A stretch of 64,000 bases of DNA, taken from positions 124,001 through 188,000 of the forward strand of contig NZ_WHVL01000004.1 of assembly GCF_020622355.1 (NCBI RefSeq), in the 5' to 3' direction. Under the pieces are notes generated by a model, which had not been told where the DNA came from, did not search any database, and saw only the letters and a list, made by a program, of their open reading frames with translations. Of the stretch, positions 16,964 through 25,004 are shown piece after piece (position 1 is the first letter of the stretch; the number at the start of each line of letters is the position of its first letter). Source of the stretch: Vreelandella malpeensis. GTDB taxonomy: Bacteria > Pseudomonadota > Gammaproteobacteria > Pseudomonadales > Halomonadaceae. The translations under genes were made by a program, and so were the position numbers.

Positions 16964-19063
16964 GTGAAGTGTGCCGTCGCGATGTCGCATGCTCGATATC
17001 GATCTAGAGAAAATGAACAAGTGAGTACAACGGTGCTTTCAGCTCCTCTCTATAAAAGACTGATTCAGTATAAAAGATTGATTCAGTTTCGATCTCTCAA
17101 GAGTCGCTTGCTGTTGGGTCTCTCCGCAACGCTGCTGGTTCTCGCGGCTACCGTGCTGGGCCTGACCTGGCAGGCGGGCCAGAGCATGCTGCAGGAGTCC
17201 AACGTTACCCACCTGCGCTACGAAGCCAACATGCTCGCCGACGAGATCACCCAGCAGGTCCAGAATCGCATCGAGGCGCTCGAGCGTTTGAGCCAGACCA
17301 TGGGCACCGCGAGCGACGCCGAATGGGTCCAGTACGAGCTTGCCAAGAACGATGCGCTCCTCTCCTGGTTCGAAGGTGTGGTGGTGAGCAACGAAGAGGG
17401 TACGCTCATCGCCGACTGGCCGAGCGTCATCGGGCGTGTGGGTCTCGAAACACGCGATCAGGAGTATTTCGGGATGCTGCGCGGCACGCGAAGCGTCTAC
17501 GTGAGCGAGCCGTTCATCGGGCGGGCCAGCCAAATGCCGCTGGTGCTCATCGGCATACCGCGCCTGGACGCTCAGGGCGACTTTCTGGGGTTCATCGGCG
17601 GGGTGGTCCGGCTCAATTCCGGTGGACTCTTCAGCCGGTTGGCCACGATTCGTCTGGGGAATTACGGCTATTCGGCGGTGTTTACCGCTTCGGGCAAGGT
17701 GCTCTATCATCCCGACAGCCAGCGGGTGAATACGTCGATCGAGAACCGTGAAAGGCATCCGAATCTCGATCTGGCGCTGGATGGCTGGCTCGGCAATGGC
17801 GTGGGCAGACTCTTCGGCGAGCAGCCGCTTTATCAGTCCTACTCACAGGTGTGGCCGGCGAACTGGATCGTCGGGCTCTATCTGCCCGTCGAGCAGGCCC
17901 AGACGCCGCTGGCGGATTTCATTCACCGGTTGTGGTGGATCTGGATAGTGCTGGCGCTGTTTCTTCTGCCGGTGTTGTGGGGGTTGCTGGCTCGGATACT
18001 CTCTCCGCTCAACCTGCTCGAGGCGCAGATCGGCGAAGTGGGGCAGGGGCGCCGGTCGCACGTACGGCTCGATACGAGCATGCAGGAACTTCAGCAAGTG
18101 GCGGATACGTTCAACCGTGTGGAGGACGAGCGCCAGCAGCTGCTCGACAACCTTCAGGAGCGCGAGGCGTTTCTCGATTCGGTGCTCAATTCGAGCCCGC
18201 AGGGCATGTTCGTCGCCAATTTCGGCGGCCGCATCACCTACATGAATCCGGCATTGCTGAACATGCTGTCCATTTCCGCAGAAACGCAGATGGAAACGTG
18301 GCTCGAGAAGATTCACCCCGACGACCGAATGGGCGTGGCAGACCTGTGGGCGCACAGCCTGAAGACGGGCAAGGACTTCGTGCGCCAGATGCGTTTTATC
18401 AACAACGACGAAACGCTGTGGCTCGACGTTCACGCCCGGTCGGTCATGCTCTCTCAGCAGGGACATTCGATCGGGCTCGTCGGCGTGGTGAAGGACATCA
18501 CCGAGCGTCGCCAGCAGGAGGCGCTGCAGCGTTGGGAGGCAGAGCACGATCCACTGACGGGCCTGCTCAACCGGCGCGGGTTTCTGCGCCGGCTGGAAGA
18601 GGCCTTTGCCGATTTCCAGAAAACCAGTACGCCGTCGGCTCTGCTGCTGTTCGACCTCGATCACTTCAAGCCTATCAACGATGAAGGCGGGCATGCCCTG
18701 GGCGACGAGATGCTGCGCCGAGTGGCCCAGGTCATCGCTTGGGAGGTGCGTCGCAGCGACCACGTGGCGCGCCAGGGGGGCGACGAATTCGGCGTGCTGT
18801 TACCCAGCTGTACGCTGGTGCAGGCACAGCGCATCGCCGAGGCACTGCGCGTAGCGGTCAGCGAGGTCTCCGTGACCCATGAAGGCAAGGTCTACAACGT
18901 CACCTTGAGCATGGGCGCCACCCGCTTCAACGAAAACGATGGCTCCGTCGAGGAGGCGCTGACCCGCGCGGACGCCGCAAGCTACGAGGCGAAGGATCGC
19001 GGGCGCAACGAAGTGGTCGTGAAGCTCCCCAGCGAGTTCGACCCGCTCTCGCTGTTCGATTGA
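16964..19063 (+). CDS. Membrane diguanylate cyclase (dCACHE-PAS-GGDEF)
   Basis: A protein of up to 699 residues. It has a transmembrane segment at about 47-67, a periplasmic double-CACHE sensor to about 322, a second membrane segment (WWIWIVLALFLLPVLWGLL), a linker or HAMP-like helix, a PAS domain at about 405-515, and a C-terminal GGDEF domain. The active motif GGDEF is intact near residue 605, preceded by five residues and RRSD, an intact RxxD inhibitory site. It should make cyclic di-GMP in response to an extracellular ligand. The start is uncertain: GTG at 16964, ATG at 16982 and GTG at 17021 are all in frame and none has a strong ribosome site. The cytosolic N-terminus holds an 18-bp tandem duplication. 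Confidence 0.9.
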   Translation: MKCAVAMSHARYRSRENEQVSTTVLSAPLYKRLIQYKRLIQFRSLKSRLLLGLSATLLVLAATVLGLTWQAGQSMLQESNVTHLRYEANMLADEITQQVQNRIEALERLSQTMGTASDAEWVQYELAKNDALLSWFEGVVVSNEEGTLIADWPSVIGRVGLETRDQEYFGMLRGTRSVYVSEPFIGRASQMPLVLIGIPRLDAQGDFLGFIGGVVRLNSGGLFSRLATIRLGNYGYSAVFTASGKVLYHPDSQRVNTSIENRERHPNLDLALDGWLGNGVGRLFGEQPLYQSYSQVWPANWIVGLYLPVEQAQTPLADFIHRLWWIWIVLALFLLPVLWGLLARILSPLNLLEAQIGEVGQGRRSHVRLDTSMQELQQVADTFNRVEDERQQLLDNLQEREAFLDSVLNSSPQGMFVANFGGRITYMNPALLNMLSISAETQMETWLEKIHPDDRMGVADLWAHSLKTGKDFVRQMRFINNDETLWLDVHARSVMLSQQGHSIGLVGVVKDITERRQQEALQRWEAEHDPLTGLLNRRGFLRRLEEAFADFQKTSTPSALLLFDLDHFKPINDEGGHALGDEMLRRVAQVIAWEVRRSDHVARQGGDEFGVLLPSCTLVQAQRIAEALRVAVSEVSVTHEGKVYNVTLSMGATRFNENDGSVEEALTRADAASYEAKDRGRNEVVVKLPSEFDPLSLFD
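17051..17086 (+). repeat. 18-bp tandem duplication inside the cyclase N-terminus
   Basis: TATAAAAGACTGATTCAG (17051-17068) is followed at once by TATAAAAGATTGATTCAG (17069-17086), one mismatch. It repeats YKRLIQ in the protein just before the first membrane segment and keeps the frame. Confidence 0.9.
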
Positions 19064-19130
19064 GCAACGCGCGTGTGCGGGAGTGCGTTCTCGCGGTAAG
19101 ATCGCCGCGTTCATCGACGAGAGGATTGAA

Positions 19131-20078
19131 GTGAATCTTGTAGAGCTTTTTTCGCGTACGCTGGATACGACCTTGCCGGTCTTCGCCATGGTGTTCATCG
19201 GCATCGTGCTCAAGCGCCTGCGCCTGATCGACCGGGACTTCGTCTCCACCGCCTCGGCGCTGGTGTTCCGGGCCACGCTGCCCACGCTGATCTTCTTGAG
19301 CCTGATCAAGGCGGATCTGGGCGTGGCGCTGGATGTACCGCTGCTGCTCTTTTTCGCCTTCGCCACCCTGGGGCAGTTCTTCCTGAGTTGGCTTTGGGCG
19401 CGCTTTCGCGTACCCCATGCCGATCGCGGTATCTACGTCCAGGGAGCCTTTCGCGGCAATGGCGGGGTAGTGGGGCTGGCGCTGGCCGCCGGGATGTACG
19501 GCAACTACGGGCTCTCGGCGGGCAGTTTGCTGCTTGGCGTGGTCATCGTGCTCTACAACGTGCTTTCGGTATGGGTGCTCTCGGTCTACCAGCCCGGCCA
19601 GACCACGAACTGGCGCGCGATGCTCAAGAACATCGCCACCAACCCCTTGATCATCTCGGTGCTGCTGGCCATTCCCTTCACGGCGCTGTCGATCGAGCTG
19701 CCGAGCTGGGTGATGACCTCGGGCGACTATTTCGCCTCGCTGACGCTGCCTTTGGCGCTGATCTGCATTGGCGCCACCCTGTCGGCGGCCAGCCTGCGCA
19801 GCGGTCATCAGGTCGCGCTCAGTTCGAGCTTGATGAAAATGGCGATTCTGCCGGCGATCTCCACCGTGGCGGCCTGGCTCATGGGCTTCAGCGGCCCGCA
19901 GCTCGGGCTTCTGTTTCTGTTCTTCGCCAGCCCCACGGCGGCGGCCAGCTTCGTGATGACCAAGGCAATGAACGGCAACGTGACGCTCGCCGCCAACATC
20001 ATCGCCCTGACCACCTTGATGGCGAGCATCAGCATCACCCTCGGCATCTTCCTGCTTCGCCTGGCCGGCTGGATTTGA
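19131..20078 (+). CDS. AEC-family auxin-efflux-carrier-like transporter
   Basis: A 315-residue integral membrane protein with about ten hydrophobic segments, of usual AEC length. It opens with TLPVFAMVFIGIVLKR and contains the RGNGGVVGLALAAGMYG segment typical of the family, where the helix break lies. AEC transporters export or import organic anions such as malonate or amino acids; the substrate here cannot be told. GTG at 19131 is chosen over the upstream in-frame codon because GAGAGGA lies 5-10 bases before it and the upstream part is not hydrophobic. It sits alone between the cyclase and the tRNA gene. Confidence 0.85.
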   Translation: MNLVELFSRTLDTTLPVFAMVFIGIVLKRLRLIDRDFVSTASALVFRATLPTLIFLSLIKADLGVALDVPLLLFFAFATLGQFFLSWLWARFRVPHADRGIYVQGAFRGNGGVVGLALAAGMYGNYGLSAGSLLLGVVIVLYNVLSVWVLSVYQPGQTTNWRAMLKNIATNPLIISVLLAIPFTALSIELPSWVMTSGDYFASLTLPLALICIGATLSAASLRSGHQVALSSSLMKMAILPAISTVAAWLMGFSGPQLGLLFLFFASPTAAASFVMTKAMNGNVTLAANIIALTTLMASISITLGIFLLRLAGWI

Positions 20079-20087
20079 CCCGCCCGG

Positions 20088-20116
20088 TTGGCCTGACGCC
20101 GGCGCCGCGCTATACT
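20088..20116 (+). promoter_or_regulatory. Promoter of tRNA-Arg
   Basis: TTGGCC at 20088-20093 and TATACT at 20111-20116 are 17 bp apart and end 22 bp before the tRNA gene, a normal distance for a stable-RNA promoter. Confidence 0.55.
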
Positions 20117-20138
20117 ACGCGCCCCATCCAAGCGACAA

Positions 20139-20215
20139 GTCCCTGTAGCTCAGTAGGATAGAGCAGCCGCCTCCTAAGCGGCAGGTCGCAGGTTCGACTC
20201 CTGCCAGGGACGCCA
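20139..20215 (+). tRNA. tRNA-Arg, anticodon CCT
   Basis: A full cloverleaf can be drawn: acceptor GTCCCTG (20139-20145) pairs with CAGGGAC (20205-20211), followed by discriminator G and an encoded CCA. The anticodon arm GCCGC-CTCCTAA-GCGGC gives anticodon CCT, which reads AGG (Arg). The T-loop GGTTCGACTC is standard. Its 3' end is repeated at 25005-25017, so this gene served as the insertion site of the following AT-rich island and remains intact. Confidence 0.95.
20196..20208 (+). repeat. Left attachment repeat (attL) in the tRNA 3' end
   Basis: GACTCCTGCCAGG, inside the T-arm and acceptor stem of tRNA-Arg, recurs exactly at 25005-25017. Tyrosine-recombinase elements typically duplicate the tRNA 3' end on integration. 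Confidence 0.75.
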
Positions 20216-21172
20216 TTTTTTGTTCTTCATCTCTTTCTAGTCTTTATAGCGTGTGGCGTAAGTGGCTGAGCGGCTCGCGTCTGCCCGTTCACGGTAATCG
20301 AATAACGTGTGACTTCAACGACGCCCCGCCTTCGTGCGGGGCGCTCGCGTGTGACGCCATCCTGATGAGGGTACGCGTCCTGTGAAGCCTACAGCGGCAT
20401 GTAATAGGCTGTTGCCACCCCGGCACCCGCCTACCAACCGCGACCCACGGCGCGCTATCGACACCCCGCCACGCCCGCGCGCTAAATGTAGTGGTTTTTA
20501 TGCACCCCTTCACATGCCACCAAGCCGTGCCACTACTGGGCTAGCTGGTCAAAAAAGGGTTCATGAAAATCATGCGTTTTCATGCGGAGTTATGCAGTTT
20601 TGACGAATAGGATGGGGAGCAACAATCTAAAGCTGTGCTATCGGTTGGCCAATAGCTAAAAATGACATTCCTGACAAAACCCTGTAGAGCCGAAGCCTTC
20701 CGGCGCAGGATGGCCTAAAGTCGCAGCTGTACGGGTTGCACAGGCGTAAAGGAATAGGCAATACTGCTAAAAATAGTTAAAGTTGAAATTGGAGTTTATG
20801 AGTATCAATTTGCTTGCGGCCGGGGGTTGAAAATCACTAGCAATCGTAAGTGGCGCCGATGGTCGATGTCATTGTTTGATCACAGAAGCTTGCAGTTCTT
20901 CCTGTTCAGGAACCTTTACACTCCAACTATACAGCAGCTATCGACACTGAGCGGACATTCTTGGAAATACATCGGGAGCTCGAATTTTGGCTACACGGCC
21001 CAATGAAAATTAATAGCCCAAAGGATCATAGCCTTGGAAGAATCTGGCATGCCGCATTTGCTGGTAAAAGTGCCAGCACGTTCATTCAATCATAAAACGC
21101 GCCGTTTAATGCGCTGTTATCTGTTTATAAAATAGCGACATTTCTTCAATCAAACATCGATTAGGAGTAGTT
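20216..21172. other. 957 bp without a convincing gene (left part of the island)
   Basis: Reading frames here are short and lack ribosome sites. Structures seen: a GC-rich hairpin CGCCCCGC/GCGGGGCG at 20322-20343 without a T-run, an inverted repeat CATGAAAA/TTTTCATG at 20562-20584, and a dyad TTCCTGTTCAGGAA at 20899-20912. The composition shifts from GC-rich to AT-rich after about 20550. This is where an attI site or an integrase remnant would be expected, but I recognise neither. Confidence 0.5.
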
Positions 21173-21394
21173 ATGGAAAGTAGTAAACCTGTAGAAGAAA
21201 TTAAGTCAGGTATGTTGTTATATCTCAATTCAGACATTGAAAGTATCGCTGAACAATCCGAAAATAGTGAAATTCTTGGATTCTGGAATCGTACCCAAGC
21301 TGTGGCCGGAGCTATGATGATGCAGAAGCTATTAAGTGACGGTGAACTGAAAGAAATACACGCTAGGATCGCAGCATCTGTCGAAACAGCTTGA
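21173..21394 (+). CDS. Small cassette protein of unknown function
   Basis: A 73-residue acidic, probably soluble and helical protein (it begins MESSKPVEEIKSG). AGGAG lies 6-10 bases before the ATG, so it is likely translated. It is the first gene of the cassette array and is followed 30 bp later by the longest attC-like site. I do not recognise a family. Small single-domain proteins in such arrays are often antitoxins or phage-related proteins, but nothing here shows that. Confidence 0.6.
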   Translation: MESSKPVEEIKSGMLLYLNSDIESIAEQSENSEILGFWNRTQAVAGAMMMQKLLSDGELKEIHARIAASVETA

Positions 21395-21424
21395 AAAAAT
21401 GAGAAGAAGGATTTGGCTTCAAGA

Positions 21425-21550
21425 AGATAACAAGCTGTTTAAGAGTGATTCGCAACGCGAGGCATTTTTACTATGCGTTGCGCTTCTTGTTTAAGGTGGT
21501 ATGCAGCGGCTATGGTATTGCGTTGCTCACACCTCAGCAGGGCGTTAAGT
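21425..21550 (+). repeat. attC-like recombination site 1 (VCR-like, 126 bp)
   Basis: It begins with AGATAACAAG and ends with GGCGTTAAGT. The ends are complementary (TAACAAGCTG against CAGCAGGGCGTTA). Inside lies a second pair, CGCAACGC (21451-21458) and GCGTTGCG (21475-21482). Length and layout match long attC sites such as the Vibrio cholerae repeats; recombination would cut at the G/TT of the terminal GTTAAGT. Confidence 0.8.
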
Positions 21551-21569
21551 GTACAGGAAACTGAGCTAC

Positions 21570-22655
21570 ATGGAACAAATAGCTTTTCATGCTCTCGATG
21601 AGCATCAGAAAAAATTAATGCTAGAGGTTGCTTTAGGCAACAAAGGGAAGTGTGTTTCAGTTTCTAAGGGGATGTGCGGAGAAATTTATGTTTTTGATCA
21701 GGGTGAAAATGTTTCACCTCGCTACGTATGTGCAAAAATACCTAAACACCTTACCAACATATCTATAGAAGAAGCAAACAATAGATTTGTTAATGAGCTA
21801 AAGAATCAGCTCTCATATAATCACCAAAGGTTTGTTCATTGGGCGTTTGATTTTTCAGAAGTTCTTGGAGCCCCTCTGGCATTGTTTCGATATTGGGGAA
21901 GTGATCTTGAGAAAGTGATACGAAAACCTGAACTTTCCAGTAAGGTCGAAAAGCTTTCTATATTGGTTTATGTATGCAGTGGCTTGAGTCACTGCTATAA
22001 GCATGGTCTGGTCGCACATCAAGATTTGAAGCCAGCTAACATTTTTTTAAGAAATATAAAAAGCGAGTTTCGTGGTTTACCAGATCTCGATATTTATAAC
22101 ATGGCTCTAATAGCTGATTTTGGTCTGGCAAATGCTTCTTTAGACTCTTCCGTCTTCGGTGGTTCTCGGCCTTATATGGCTCCAGAGCAGTGGGATGAGA
22201 TCGAGCTATCACCTAAAACGGATGTATTTGCACTGGGGGTTATTCTCTATGAGCTTATGAGTGGAGGATTCCATCCTGTTGGCATAAAACTCAGTGATTA
22301 TTGGCCAATACCGTTGGGAAATAATAGTAAGAAGTGGACTAAAGAGGATGCTTGGAGGAAGTGGGCAAAGAGCGCAAGTATTAATTTTGAAAGTAATCCA
22401 CCGATAGAACCTGAGATTCAATCTCTTGTTCATGAAATGCTCTCAGTGGACGCCCCTGATAGGCCAACTATTGACAACGTTAAGAATTCTTTGCTTGATA
22501 TTATTCAGAGTGAATCGCCAGAAAGTAGTGCTCAGCTAGAGTTCCTTGTCAATTACTTTGAATGTAACGCATCGACAGAAACTTTAAAAGACAGATGGCC
22601 ATATTTGTGGAAAAGGTGGCAGCAGTTTCAGTTAAAGTTCGAGAAGAGCATTTAA
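21570..22655 (+). CDS. Eukaryote-like Ser/Thr protein kinase (cassette gene)
   Basis: A 361-residue protein with an apparently active protein-kinase domain filling most of its length. Visible landmarks: a glycine-poor loop GMCGEIYVF, the ATP lysine Lys56 in VCAKIP, the catalytic loop HQDLKPANIFL (HQD instead of HRD, residues 150-152), the metal-binding DFG at 183-185 and APE at 204-206. The C-terminal 60 residues are alpha-helical. There is no transmembrane segment and no PASTA or other sensor domain. The start could also be GTG at 21549, overlapping the attC end; ATG at 21570 has AGGAAA upstream. Kinases are known effectors or signalling parts in phage defence, but a role here is inference from context. 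Confidence 0.85.
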   Translation: MEQIAFHALDEHQKKLMLEVALGNKGKCVSVSKGMCGEIYVFDQGENVSPRYVCAKIPKHLTNISIEEANNRFVNELKNQLSYNHQRFVHWAFDFSEVLGAPLALFRYWGSDLEKVIRKPELSSKVEKLSILVYVCSGLSHCYKHGLVAHQDLKPANIFLRNIKSEFRGLPDLDIYNMALIADFGLANASLDSSVFGGSRPYMAPEQWDEIELSPKTDVFALGVILYELMSGGFHPVGIKLSDYWPIPLGNNSKKWTKEDAWRKWAKSASINFESNPPIEPEIQSLVHEMLSVDAPDRPTIDNVKNSLLDIIQSESPESSAQLEFLVNYFECNASTETLKDRWPYLWKRWQQFQLKFEKSI

Positions 22656-22733
22656 CAAGGCCAGCCACAGCGACAGCTTTTCTGTTGCGGCTGCGCCTCC
22701 ACTACAAAGCTGCGCGTGCTGGCGGCGTTAGGC
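22650..22733 (+). repeat. attC-like recombination site 2 (84 bp)
   Basis: It opens with ATTTAAC, a perfect RYYYAAC core that overlaps the kinase stop codon, and closes with GTTAGGC, a perfect GTTRRRY core. The inner arms GGCCAGC and GCTGGC pair. This is the clearest attC of the array. Confidence 0.88.
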
Positions 22734-22739
22734 ATCAAT

Positions 22740-23395
22740 ATGAATAAACCCGAAGATACGACATTCTCGGTACCTAGGTTTTATCATTTATTGACTTTGG
22801 GTATCTTTATGAGGCAGCCAAAGCCGTGGATGAGCAGTTTGCGTCCCAAATTTCATCTCTTACGGATGCTGAGGTAAGAAACAAAACAGGAAATATAAAC
22901 GCAACAAGGCAAAGTCTATTGCGTGCAGTTTTTATTTCGTCTTATGCAATCCTTGAGCAAAACCTAGATGAAATAGTGCTTATGGATCAGAAAAAGCAGG
23001 GTGTTAATTTATCCCCAAATGATCTAAAACATCGCGGAATTAATAGATCTATTGTCTATGCGAACAAGGTTCTTGGTATGAGCATAGATGCTAGCCAAAA
23101 GCACTGAAAGGAGCTTCAAAATTTACAGGAAATAAGAAATCACTTAACTCACTGCGGCCCGGATTTCTCTGATTCAAGTGAACATTATAAACGTTTCAGT
23201 AAATTCTCTGGCTCAGAATATGTAACTCTTCGGCCAACTATCTGCTTTACGATTGAGCAAATCGAGAATGTAATAAACCTCTATATAGATTGTATTGACG
23301 ACTTTAGTGGTGGTGAGAAAAAAATGCCTAACAATCGCACTCATAGGGGCAAGTTTTTCACTGCGTTACAAATTTTCCCGTGCTGCGGGCGTTAA
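22740..23395 (+). pseudogene. Broken HEPN-like protein gene (cassette)
   Basis: Two lesions interrupt one continuous reading. The ATG frame from 22740 runs into a T-run at about 22779-22782 where one base appears lost; the remaining protein continues in another frame (FIDFGYLYEAAKAVDEQF onward). A TGA at 23105-23107 then sits where QKH-Trp-KEL would be natural, so it looks like a nonsense mutation. The restored product would be about 215 residues, with LRAVFISSYAILEQNLDEIV in the middle and EIRNHLTHCG near the end, an R-x4-H motif typical of HEPN RNases of the RiboL-PSP or MAE_28990 type. The last codons run through the following attC site. Confidence 0.65.
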
Positions 23396-23397
23396 TT
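23326..23397 (+). repeat. attC-like recombination site 3 (72 bp)
   Basis: It opens with GCCTAAC (perfect RYYYAAC) and ends with GTTAATT (one deviation from GTTRRRY). The arms TCGCA and TGCGG pair, as do the outer TAAC and GTTA. Confidence 0.8.
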
Positions 23398-23463
23398 GTC
23401 GTTTTTCTGAGCGCAGCGATAGTTTGCTATGCTTTATTAGGCCATACGATAAAGGAGTTTGAT

Positions 23464-23772
23464 ATGAGTAGTTTACGATTTATTGCCACGCTGTTACTTG
23501 TAACGTTGGTCACGAAGCCAAGCAAATGGGTCTGCCGAGCAGCCTTGTTTGTTTTGGGCTGGGTCGTCTTTCAGATAGGAACCTTGTTCGCCGACTTAGC
23601 TCCGCTTCTTCCCGGAGCATTTGCTGAGATTTTAGAAGGCAAGGTTTCGCTTGGTGTTGCTATAGCAGTTGGAATTCACCTCCTCGTATTGTTCCAGCTC
23701 AGTCGTACCTACAAGTCATACATCGGCTTAATCCATGTTGCAATGAACCGGCGGTTTGGCGTTGCGTCGTAA
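23464..23772 (+). CDS. Small membrane protein of unknown function (cassette gene)
   Basis: A 102-residue protein with about three hydrophobic segments (FIATLLLVTLV; ALFVLGWVVFQIGTLF; VSLGVAIAVGIHLLVLF) and a basic tail. AAAGGAG lies 6-12 bases before the ATG at 23464, which favours this start. The same frame is open upstream to a GTG at 23380, inside attC 3, and that extra part encodes another hydrophobic stretch, so a longer form with one more membrane helix is possible. I recognise no family. Membrane proteins can be immunity or pore proteins in cassette arrays, but no function should be assigned. Confidence 0.6.
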   Translation: MSSLRFIATLLLVTLVTKPSKWVCRAALFVLGWVVFQIGTLFADLAPLLPGAFAEILEGKVSLGVAIAVGIHLLVLFQLSRTYKSYIGLIHVAMNRRFGVAS

Positions 23773-23778
23773 CTCTCT

Positions 23779-23856
23779 AATTAACAAGGCACAGCAGTTC
23801 GTGCTGTTGGCCGCCGGACGCCTCTTACGTCGCGTCGCTGTGTTTCGCGTTTGGGC
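23779..23856 (+). repeat. attC-like recombination site 4 (weaker, about 78 bp)
   Basis: It opens with AATTAACAAGG just after the membrane-protein stop. The arms CACAGC and GCTGTG pair, and GTTTGGGC closes it. The closing core and its spacing depart from the consensus, so this site may be degenerate. Confidence 0.55.
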
Positions 23857-23884
23857 AACTCAACATTTATAGGTAGAATAATAT

Positions 23885-24730
23885 ATGAATGAAGCAGAAG
23901 TTTTTCCTGATAAATTCTGGCACTGCCATGTTGAGTTGGTTGGAGATAGCAAGAAGAAAGATAGATCTGCTGTGTTCAATGATTTGACATTCGACGAGCT
24001 AAAGCAGCAAATAGTTACTCCTTGGCATTCTGGTAGAGCATTTACCATTGATGGGATGATTATAAGAAATATTGATGACGTTCAAAAAATTAAAATTACC
24101 AATACGCCAAAGTCAAAGTCCCATTACGCCGAGCAACATAACAACAGCATGCGAAATTCTGGTATCGCCGATATGGCAACCGACAGAAGGTTGTTGCCTT
24201 TATCATCTGGTAAAGACTATACACATGACCTTTTATTTAAAGAAAAAGGAGTAAAAAATACTAAAGGTAGCGTGGTATCTGAAAACAGCAACAATGTATT
24301 TATTGTGCATGGCCACGATGAACAAGCAAAAGAGTCTTCTGCAAGGTTTATTGGAAAATTAGGCTTAAATGCAATAATCCTCCATGAGCAAGCCAATGAA
24401 GGGAAAACCATAATTGAGAAGCTCGAAAAGCATACCGACGCTGCATACGCTATAGTTCTTTTTACACCAGATGATGTGGGGTCAAGTGCTGCAACATCAG
24501 AGAACCTCCTACCCAGAGCTCGGCAGAATGTACTGGTTGAACTTGGTTATATGGCTGCAAAGATAGGTAGAGATAAGGTGTGCGTTCTTAGAAAAGGAAA
24601 CGTGGAAATCCCTTCTGATTTTCTCGGTGTTCTATATATTGATATCGATGCTGCAGGTGCATGGAGGCTTACATTGGCCAAAGAGCTAAAGGTTGCAGGT
24701 TTAAAGGTAAACTTGAACGACGCTATGTAG
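23885..24730 (+). CDS. TIR-domain (CAP12/Pycsar-type) nucleotide-binding protein (cassette gene)
   Basis: A 281-residue protein. The C-terminal half, about residues 137-281, is a TIR-like domain of the group once called predicted nucleotide-binding proteins (PF10137): it opens with NVFIVHGHDEQAKE, continues with LHEQANEGKTIIEKLE and VLFTPDDVG, and has Glu219 in NVLVELGY at the place of the catalytic glutamate. TIR domains of this group degrade NAD+ and kill the infected cell when activated by a nucleotide signal. The N-terminal 135 residues are unassigned and may bind the trigger. No cyclase gene for such a signal is visible nearby. It is flanked by attC sites 4 and 5. Confidence 0.82.
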   Translation: MNEAEVFPDKFWHCHVELVGDSKKKDRSAVFNDLTFDELKQQIVTPWHSGRAFTIDGMIIRNIDDVQKIKITNTPKSKSHYAEQHNNSMRNSGIADMATDRRLLPLSSGKDYTHDLLFKEKGVKNTKGSVVSENSNNVFIVHGHDEQAKESSARFIGKLGLNAIILHEQANEGKTIIEKLEKHTDAAYAIVLFTPDDVGSSAATSENLLPRARQNVLVELGYMAAKIGRDKVCVLRKGNVEIPSDFLGVLYIDIDAAGAWRLTLAKELKVAGLKVNLNDAM

Positions 24731-24731
24731 G

Positions 24732-24803
24732 CCCTAACAAGGTGCTGTTGGCGGATCGATTTTTCACTGCGCTTCAAACCAGCCGCAAAGCACGGCGTTA
24801 AAG
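24732..24803 (+). repeat. attC-like recombination site 5 (72 bp)
   Basis: It starts with CCCTAACAAGG two bases after the TIR gene stop and ends with GGCGTTAAAGC. The outer TAAC and GTTA pair, and the inner arms GTGCT and AGCAC pair. No gene follows before the island edge at 25005, so this is the last cassette. Confidence 0.75.
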
Positions 24804-25004
24804 CGCTATATTAATGGCTCCTAAAAGACCGCTCTTAGCAGTCAGTAGTCCATATGTGCCACAAACAGGATTACCAGGGATTAATGTTATCCTATGACAC
24901 GCTTTTCGCGGGTTGCAGACGGGGTGATGGTATACTTAGTGGTATATTGTGTTTTTTTGCTTTTATATTTAGCTTTTAAAATCATTCTGTTATGTGGTTT
25001 TATA

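Noticed and set aside
21061..21130. attC or attI site before the first cassette
   Set aside because: GTTTAAT and GTTATCT occur but do not fit GTTRRRY, and no matching left core or paired arms could be found.
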